From contig CAIXCO010000280.1 of the NCBI GenBank assembly GCA_903917955.1, forward strand, positions 1 through 64,000: a DNA stretch of 64,000 nucleotides. Reading direction: 5' to 3'. The notes below the pieces were generated by a model, which saw only the letters and a list, made by a program, of their open reading frames with translations, had not been told where the DNA came from and made no database searches. The position numbers and the translations under genes were made by a program. This DNA comes from an uncultured Chlorobiaceae bacterium. Its GTDB lineage: Bacteria > Bacteroidota > Chlorobiia > Chlorobiales > Chlorobiaceae. Below, piece after piece: positions 58,145 to 64,000 of the stretch. Each line of letters begins with the position of its first letter. Within the stretch, counting starts at the first letter, position 1.

Positions 58145-61100
58145 CAGGATTCCGGAAACCTGGAAAGAATTTTTATGATCCCTCCCAATACTCTTAACAA
58201 ATCTTGATTTTGTGAAGCGAATGAAGAAGAATAATCATTGATATCTTTTTCAAGAACATTACCAAAATCGAGCTGCGGGTAGCTATTCATAAGCGTCTCC
58301 CATAACTCATTAAATTGAGAGAGGTTGGAAATAATGATCTCAAAAGTTGGCCCCGGGATCTCCTTGTCGCACCTGACCAGATTGAGCATGAGCATCATCA
58401 ATACACGCAGCAACTTTTCCAGTACTCTTGCTGCCTCCTGCTGATCGGTGGTCAACCGAAATTGGTAGATCTTGTCGAGAAGTTTAGCGATCATTTCAAT
58501 GCAAGCGGCCTTCTGATTTTGATCATTGTTCCCGACCGCAGCCTTCGCATCATTAAGACTAATTATGGCATTTTGGTATAAATCCGATAACAATCTATTC
58601 TTCAAATTAATGACCGTTTGACTATCTATCTTCAACTCCCCGGCTTTATTCTCAATGAAATGGAGCACAAAATCCTTGCATGTATCGACCACGACTTGTG
58701 CCGGAACATCAACCATGAGGCTTTCCGAGGAACCACAGGGATCACCTGGAATGGTAACCGTTGCCAGGATCGTCTTGATTCCTTGCGCTTTCAGCTCTGA
58801 TCTGCTGAATTCCAACGTGAATGAAGAGAGATCTGACTTCGTAACATCACGTATGTCGCCATTAAATCTCCAGAGATAGGTATTCTTGCCAGGTGTCTCG
58901 TCAGTTTTATTGATGAATTCAACGCTGAACTTACCATCTCCGCTATCAGTAATTCTTGAGTCAAGTCGGATATCAACCGGCTTTTTCACGATGATGGTGC
59001 AGTCAGTCAACGCTCCGTCAAGGGTAAAGGTAACGGTTTGCCCAATTTTGTCATCCAGGACTTTAGAGGGATCAAAGGAGGGCTTGTCACCCGCAATGAT
59101 GGAGTCTGGAGCTTCCGGTGAGGCAATCACCGCTCCTTTCGGAGAGTACAGGCTGAAAGGTATTGGTTGCTGGTTATAGCAAACAGTGCTGGCTGGCAAG
59201 GCTAATAATTTTTTCTCCTTCGGTACAATAAAAGCCACCGGCGGACAGTCGGAACAGCAGATATAGGGCTGGCAGAAGTCAGCTATCACAATATCCGGCA
59301 CTGGCGAATTCAGGTCACGGCAGAATACCTGACGGATATTGGCGATCTTTGTATTCAACTCCCGAATCAGGCTCTCTGAAGCAGGGCTTCCTGACCTTAT
59401 TTTTTGAAAAGAGAAAAAATTGGAAAGCTCCACCTCTGTATCAAGACTCTTTTCATTACTGACGATATAATGAGCAAATGCATCCGTGTCCCTGTATTGC
59501 TGGGCGGTAAGCTCTCCTGTTGTAAAGAGTCCGGCGCCCGTCGTGATATTTTTGGGCCGTAACTCACCAGGAAGCTGCTGACTTGTTCGGGGAGTCGGGG
59601 ACGCAGTATAAACAAGCACGAAAGTGCCTCCGCGATGCACACCCGACTTGTGTTCAAGGCCAGGATGCTGCTCTGCGTACCGGGCAAAAGAGATACGCTG
59701 CAAAAGTTCTGCCTTGCGCTTTTCAATCTCCCGCATGATCACTTCAAGCTTCTCATTGCCACAGCACAATCCTTGAAGCCTTGCCACCATATTCAGGTAG
59801 TTACTCTCATAACCCCTTGAAGGGTATTTTTCTGATGTGAAAAACCCTTCGAGCCTTGTGCGCATGACCTTGAGCCTCTTGCAGAAAGTCTGGCTGAACT
59901 CCCTGTAACCGGTAATCAGAGTATCATTAATATCTCCGATATAGGCTGGAATGAACCGCTGGATATAATTCAGGTGTCCGATAATCTGCATCGGGTATTC
60001 AAAGCGTACGAAGTTCTCGTTCTCGTCTTTCAGTAAAGCGATAACATCGGGAGCAGTATCAAGGCTGGCCAGTTTGCGCGATTTCTCCATAAACTCATCA
60101 ACGGAAACCGACTCGTTCTCCAATGCCTTGGTAAAATATTTTTTTCCGAATGTATCCGGATTTTGATCGATTTTTGTCGTGACGATCCGATTGACGGCAA
60201 AAACCGCATTGGTGGGTGAATCGCAAAAATTGAAGGATTGATTGGAAATGTTGGCGTTCACTGCACTCGCCTGAACCGGATCGGCCTCGGTTGACGAGGT
60301 AACCACGCTCCTGACATTTACTTTAGTGGCACTCTCCGCTTTAACCAGATTATCATCGATGACCCATTTCAAGGCTCCCTCAGCTCGATAAAGCTGAATA
60401 TCGATGTGTGGCTGTTCTAACTTCGATGTAAATCCGGAAAAAAATCTGGCCCCATCCGATAACAGGCAGTTGATCTCAGCCTGAAAAGCCCGCAGCATCG
60501 TATTCAGGTCTTCAAAGTAACAGTCAAAATCATCGAGGTTGATATCAGAAAGCTTCACATCACCAAGGCGCAAGGCAACCACATCGAAGGGTATCCCTTT
60601 GGATGCCCTGAGTTCCTCAATATTTTTCAGTGCCGAGCTGAAATCTTTGCCGATATGACCTTCAATACGAAAGAAATTATAGGGATCAATGTCATAGTCA
60701 AGCGGATTGAGTGCCTCATCACGGATAGGCGCATCGTATTTATCGGCATTATATGACAGATTCAGCTTATCCTGCGCCTTGAGGGTACGACTGTAGTTCC
60801 ACTCTTTTGAAAGTGATGATATGTTTTTAAAATAGAAGGGAATAGCTCGCTCAGCCAGAGGCTGGTCATAATCACGGGTTGGAGTTATCTTGATAGTGCT
60901 GACGGTTTCGGGGCTGAAGTTTTCAATAAGCAGCTTCAACCGGTTAAGCATCCCGATAGCGACATTCACCTGCACCTTGTTCTTGCTTACGGCCGGAGAG
61001 GGATAAAACTGATGACGGTATTCGGGCGGCTGGGGGCCATAAGCGATATTTGGCGCACCAAGCATGACGTGCTTGGGAAACGCATAAAGATTGGGATAAC

Positions 61101-62073
61101 ATTCAAACGCAACGTTGTACAGCACCTCCCTCAACTCATTGTATGCAACCAAAACATCCTTGTAAAAATCATAAGTGTACTGGCCGTAGAGGGTATTGGT
61201 CGCGGTGGAAAGCAGCGTCGTCAATTGACCGGTCAGGGTATCAATACTGATCACCCCTCCTTTGTCAATAAGAAAGCGGAATGCCGTGTAAAGCTTCTTG
61301 ATGGCCTCCGAAAGAGCTGTGCATCCATTCCTGGCAGCAGTAAAGTAGGTACCCGCCAGTGTGGTGCTCGTCAGGGTATTGGCACTGTTCAGGATGACCC
61401 TTCTGGCACGAAGAACCGGAAAGGTAAAATAGCTGTCATAGGCTTCATGGTATTTCAGATAGATGTCATCCCCGATGGTCTCGTCATTATCCTTGTGAAT
61501 GACCTTGTCCATATCAGTTTTGGACATGATGAGCACCTTCGGCCTGGAGACCTGACGAATCCCCATATTGTCACAATTGGTGGGCGTGCATTTCTCCGGG
61601 TTTTTCAGGTAATACTCCAGATAGAGGACAGCTACCCAGTCATGGATGATGGTACTGAGATTGTTGACCTCATATACCGTTCTCCCGCTGTTGAGTGAGT
61701 TCCTCTCCTCCTCAGTCAGCAACTGGTAAAGGGTGACCATCTTCTCAACACCGCTCTCTTTGTAATAGAACGGATCATAATGGCCGTTATCGGGCGGCAC
61801 ATAGTTGGTGAAATATTTGTGCGAGATGGCTGCCGGGATTGCAAGCAAATCCCCATCTGTGGTCACGGCAACTCCAGGGCTCAGGGTAACGATATGTCCA
61901 CTCAGCCTGAGATGCAGGCCACAAACAATCCCGGTACCAATGAGACAAGTACGAGTGAGCCGATGCTGGTCTTCAAAAACATCAATAATCTCATTCAACT
62001 GTACTTCCGTGAGCACCTGATCCTTGACAAACCGGCTGTATTCCCGGTTTAGTATCTCGAGCTGAAGTTCCAT
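58144..62073 (-). CDS. large eCIS structural protein (unknown family), with PKD-like beta domain
   Basis: I do not know a precise name for this 1309-aa protein. The N-terminus (REYSRFVKDQVLTEVQLNEIIDVFEDQHRLTRTCLIGTGIVCGLHL) suggests a structure-forming domain seen in Bacteroidetes-type injection loci; the next ~900 residues are mixed. Around residues 960-1150 there are Ig/PKD-like beta segments (DKIGQTVTFTLDGALTDCTIIV, GDGKFSVEFINKTDETPGKNTYLWRFNGD), and the last 150 residues are helical. It has no signal peptide. It lies 77 bp downstream of the baseplate-like gene and overlaps the tape-measure-type gene by 1 codon, so it belongs to the eCIS operon, perhaps as baseplate or tail-fibre part. 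Confidence 0.6.
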   Translation of the reverse strand: MELQLEILNREYSRFVKDQVLTEVQLNEIIDVFEDQHRLTRTCLIGTGIVCGLHLRLSGHIVTLSPGVAVTTDGDLLAIPAAISHKYFTNYVPPDNGHYDPFYYKESGVEKMVTLYQLLTEEERNSLNSGRTVYEVNNLSTIIHDWVAVLYLEYYLKNPEKCTPTNCDNMGIRQVSRPKVLIMSKTDMDKVIHKDNDETIGDDIYLKYHEAYDSYFTFPVLRARRVILNSANTLTSTTLAGTYFTAARNGCTALSEAIKKLYTAFRFLIDKGGVISIDTLTGQLTTLLSTATNTLYGQYTYDFYKDVLVAYNELREVLYNVAFECYPNLYAFPKHVMLGAPNIAYGPQPPEYRHQFYPSPAVSKNKVQVNVAIGMLNRLKLLIENFSPETVSTIKITPTRDYDQPLAERAIPFYFKNISSLSKEWNYSRTLKAQDKLNLSYNADKYDAPIRDEALNPLDYDIDPYNFFRIEGHIGKDFSSALKNIEELRASKGIPFDVVALRLGDVKLSDINLDDFDCYFEDLNTMLRAFQAEINCLLSDGARFFSGFTSKLEQPHIDIQLYRAEGALKWVIDDNLVKAESATKVNVRSVVTSSTEADPVQASAVNANISNQSFNFCDSPTNAVFAVNRIVTTKIDQNPDTFGKKYFTKALENESVSVDEFMEKSRKLASLDTAPDVIALLKDENENFVRFEYPMQIIGHLNYIQRFIPAYIGDINDTLITGYREFSQTFCKRLKVMRTRLEGFFTSEKYPSRGYESNYLNMVARLQGLCCGNEKLEVIMREIEKRKAELLQRISFARYAEQHPGLEHKSGVHRGGTFVLVYTASPTPRTSQQLPGELRPKNITTGAGLFTTGELTAQQYRDTDAFAHYIVSNEKSLDTEVELSNFFSFQKIRSGSPASESLIRELNTKIANIRQVFCRDLNSPVPDIVIADFCQPYICCSDCPPVAFIVPKEKKLLALPASTVCYNQQPIPFSLYSPKGAVIASPEAPDSIIAGDKPSFDPSKVLDDKIGQTVTFTLDGALTDCTIIVKKPVDIRLDSRITDSGDGKFSVEFINKTDETPGKNTYLWRFNGDIRDVTKSDLSSFTLEFSRSELKAQGIKTILATVTIPGDPCGSSESLMVDVPAQVVVDTCKDFVLHFIENKAGELKIDSQTVINLKNRLLSDLYQNAIISLNDAKAAVGNNDQNQKAACIEMIAKLLDKIYQFRLTTDQQEAARVLEKLLRVLMMLMLNLVRCDKEIPGPTFEIIISNLSQFNELWETLMNSYPQLDFGNVLEKDINDYSSSFASQNQDLLRVLGGIIKILSRFPES

Positions 62074-62150
62074 ATTGCGTAATATTATATTGACTGGATA
62101 ATCTGTTTAAGCACTCAGTGCACATTCCCCGAAACATTAGTTGTTCTCTT

Positions 62151-64000
62151 CTAGCTTGGTTGTGAATCGCTTTCGAGTGACCCTAATCGCGAACTGCCGA
62201 GCACCACGGGGTTCTTTTCCGGGGTGTCATCATCACAGTCGGTGAGGCGCCCCTCCTCATACACGGTAAACATCTCCTCAATCACCGTGATAAGTTCCAT
62301 CAGAACCGAGTCGGTGACCTGCTTGAGCGGATCCGGGGAATTATGCCTTCCATTCAGCCATTTGGTATAGGCATCTTCAAATCTTTTCATGTACTCTTCA
62401 TTGACAAAACAGATGCGTGGCAATACATGCGCAGGGCTCTCCATGCGAATAAGTCGTTCAGCGAACTGCCGGAAATACTTGTTTCGCAATCGCATGCTGT
62501 AACCGGGCAACACCACGGTAACCCGAAAAGAATAAGGGTCAAGAGGAGAACAATAAGAACCATCCTGCTCAATACAAACCGGAAAAAAGAGTTGACTCTT
62601 TGACGGCAGAATAGTGAAATCGGGCCTCAGCAAGAGGTGGTCAACCACGTACATCCCTTCCAGCCTGAACTCTTCGAGCAAGTAGTGGATGGACGCCTTG
62701 ATGTTTTTTTCAAGCAGGGAATACGTGCCTGTATCTATTTCTCCGGCCAATACCGAATATTTCTTGTGATTCAACGCAATATCCTGCTGTTTTGTATCAA
62801 GAAGGCTGAAGGATACTTTCTTGCGATCGGGAGTCAATACCGGTTTATAATAGTCGCGCTCACAGCCCAGCAGACTGGCCAGCCCCAACTCTTCATAAGC
62901 ATCGGCTTTTTTCAGAAACGCCTTGTTCACGCTCTCGAAAAGAATGACGCCTCCCATCCTGATTATCCATCCGTAGCGCTGCACCAGTGTAGAAACACCA
63001 TTGACGAGCACGATCACCTTACTGGTTTCAACCACCTGATACGACTGGCCGGAAAGGTGATGGCGATTGTAGTGGTTGAATCCCAGCAGGCGGGAGGCCC
63101 TCTTTTCCATGCCCGGCACATTGGCGAGCATCGCCGTTGCAGAGCGGGGATTATAATAGTCGAAGCCGCTGCCCCTGGAGGTACTCATGTTGTCATAATC
63201 TTTCAGAAAATCAACCTTGTGGCGAATGATGGTTCGGTCGGCATCCTCCGCATACAACCTGTGCATCAGAAAGACGTAGTCGCTGAAATGCTCGGAAAAC
63301 CTGGCCAGCAGATGGTCCAGGAACATGTTCTTCCGGGTGATATAGGGATCCAGTCCTTTGCTCAGGAGCAGTGTTTCCACATCCTGCTGCCAGTGATCAA
63401 AATCATGGAAAATTTTTTCCTCACGGGCAATTCCCTGGACTACATTGGCAAAATAGGTTCTGGCTATGGTTTTATCGGCTGAAAAGAGCACACTGACGTT
63501 GGCAAGTTGGGCAAAGTAGTTGGCAAGCACCTGCTCAAAGAAAAGGAGGTAGGCTTTCAACTGCTTTGCCTGCGACTTTCTTTGTGTCGAGGCGCTTTCT
63601 GACAGCCCCACCCGGCCAATTCCGTAGGTTTCCGGAAAATGGTTCTGGAAGGTCTGGTAATCGCTGATGTCTCGAAAAACACCTTCCGGCATCGGGATGT
63701 CTTCCGTCAGTTTTGACTGCATCACCTTTTTCCGATCCTTACGCAAAGCATCAAGCTTCTCCATTGCCTGCACCTTCTTCAGCTCGATGGGCATCACCTC
63801 TTTCCAGAGGTTCAGAACAGAATTATCAGTGCAAAATACCGGTTTATGACCTGACGGAATACACAGGTTCCATTTATCACCGGCTACGGCCTTGCGTACC
63901 TTGTCCATCTCTTTTTCATCGCACCCGCACAGACCAAAGGTGATTTCTTTCACCAATTTCACTCCATTGGTCTCCATGATGATGCGAATAATGTCGCTTA
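62151..64000 (-). CDS. eCIS baseplate-like protein, partial at the window edge
   Basis: The frame is open from 62151 to the right edge. An ATG exists at 63977, but the codons upstream (SDIIRII before METNGVKLVKEI) continue the protein sensibly, and -IRIIMETNGVKLVKEI- is the type of segment seen in gp6/baseplate J-like proteins. So the true start is probably beyond the window. At least 616 residues are visible, mostly alpha-helical and charged, with LDHLLARFSEHFSDYVFLMHRL and a C-terminal HVLPRICFVNEEYMKRFEDAYTKWL. It is the most upstream gene seen of the eCIS locus. Confidence 0.6.
   Translation of the reverse strand, partial: SDIIRIIMETNGVKLVKEITFGLCGCDEKEMDKVRKAVAGDKWNLCIPSGHKPVFCTDNSVLNLWKEVMPIELKKVQAMEKLDALRKDRKKVMQSKLTEDIPMPEGVFRDISDYQTFQNHFPETYGIGRVGLSESASTQRKSQAKQLKAYLLFFEQVLANYFAQLANVSVLFSADKTIARTYFANVVQGIAREEKIFHDFDHWQQDVETLLLSKGLDPYITRKNMFLDHLLARFSEHFSDYVFLMHRLYAEDADRTIIRHKVDFLKDYDNMSTSRGSGFDYYNPRSATAMLANVPGMEKRASRLLGFNHYNRHHLSGQSYQVVETSKVIVLVNGVSTLVQRYGWIIRMGGVILFESVNKAFLKKADAYEELGLASLLGCERDYYKPVLTPDRKKVSFSLLDTKQQDIALNHKKYSVLAGEIDTGTYSLLEKNIKASIHYLLEEFRLEGMYVVDHLLLRPDFTILPSKSQLFFPVCIEQDGSYCSPLDPYSFRVTVVLPGYSMRLRNKYFRQFAERLIRMESPAHVLPRICFVNEEYMKRFEDAYTKWLNGRHNSPDPLKQVTDSVLMELITVIEEMFTVYEEGRLTDCDDDTPEKNPVVLGSSRLGSLESDSQPS

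Overview
This 64 kb window comes from a green sulfur bacterium (Chlorobi; Chlorobium/Pelodictyon-like). The evidence is the complete dark-operative protochlorophyllide reductase set bchN-bchB-bchL with a convergent bchJ, a Chlorobi-type variant glycogen synthase, and ribosomal protein operons matching that group in gene sizes and order. The assignment is made by eye from protein sequence.

The first 38 kb is core genome. Positions 1-6226 (minus strand) form a compact run glgA, gmhB, hemW, a DUF2723 membrane glycosyltransferase-like protein and lpxA (cut by the window edge), which together suggest cell envelope and carbohydrate metabolism. Then come a plus-strand Ig-like lipoprotein gene, bchJ, a bidirectional terminator, bchL/bchB/bchN, a thiamine-binding-type protein, purA, engB, cysS, a mannose-1-phosphate guanylyltransferase and rsmG. 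Positions 18064-37938 (minus) hold the joined str, S10, spc and alpha ribosomal operons from rpsL to rplQ, including tuf, fusA, secY, map, infA, rpmJ and rpoA. A tRNA-Gly(UCC) gene lies between rplN and rplX.

Positions 38-49 kb are an accessory island. It holds a HipA-like remnant, a RelB/RelE-type toxin-antitoxin pair, a decayed IS630-family element with a clean TA target duplication, a decayed IS1634-like transposase joined to an Rpn-family nuclease remnant, and a Septu-like ATPase/HNH defence pair. Between the two dead transposases lies the most interesting locus: two radical SAM genes, a small cysteine-rich protein with a SPASM-like cysteine pattern, a family 9 glycosyltransferase, and a Tat-exported protein with an extremely Tyr/Ser-rich segment followed by a DUF1566 (C-type-lectin-like) domain. 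The 3' end of that last gene looks like the variable region of a diversity-generating retroelement: NNC/NNT codons at the expected positions, an adenine-free tail, and a GC hairpin after the stop. No reverse transcriptase is present in the window. I read it as a candidate peptide-modification system acting on a diversified surface protein.

Positions 49-64 kb (minus) are the 3' part of an extracellular contractile injection system (eCIS) locus. From upstream to downstream it contains a baseplate-like protein (cut by the window edge), a 1309-aa structural protein, the CIS tape-measure-type protein, a 1154-aa DUF4157 protein with an HNH-like nuclease motif, a TPR protein, a short leader-like protein, a CHAP-domain peptidoglycan hydrolase, and the AAA+ ATPase. 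The hydrolase is flanked by a roughly 240-bp duplication of the 5' end of the ATPase gene. A truncated DUF4143 fragment borders the locus.
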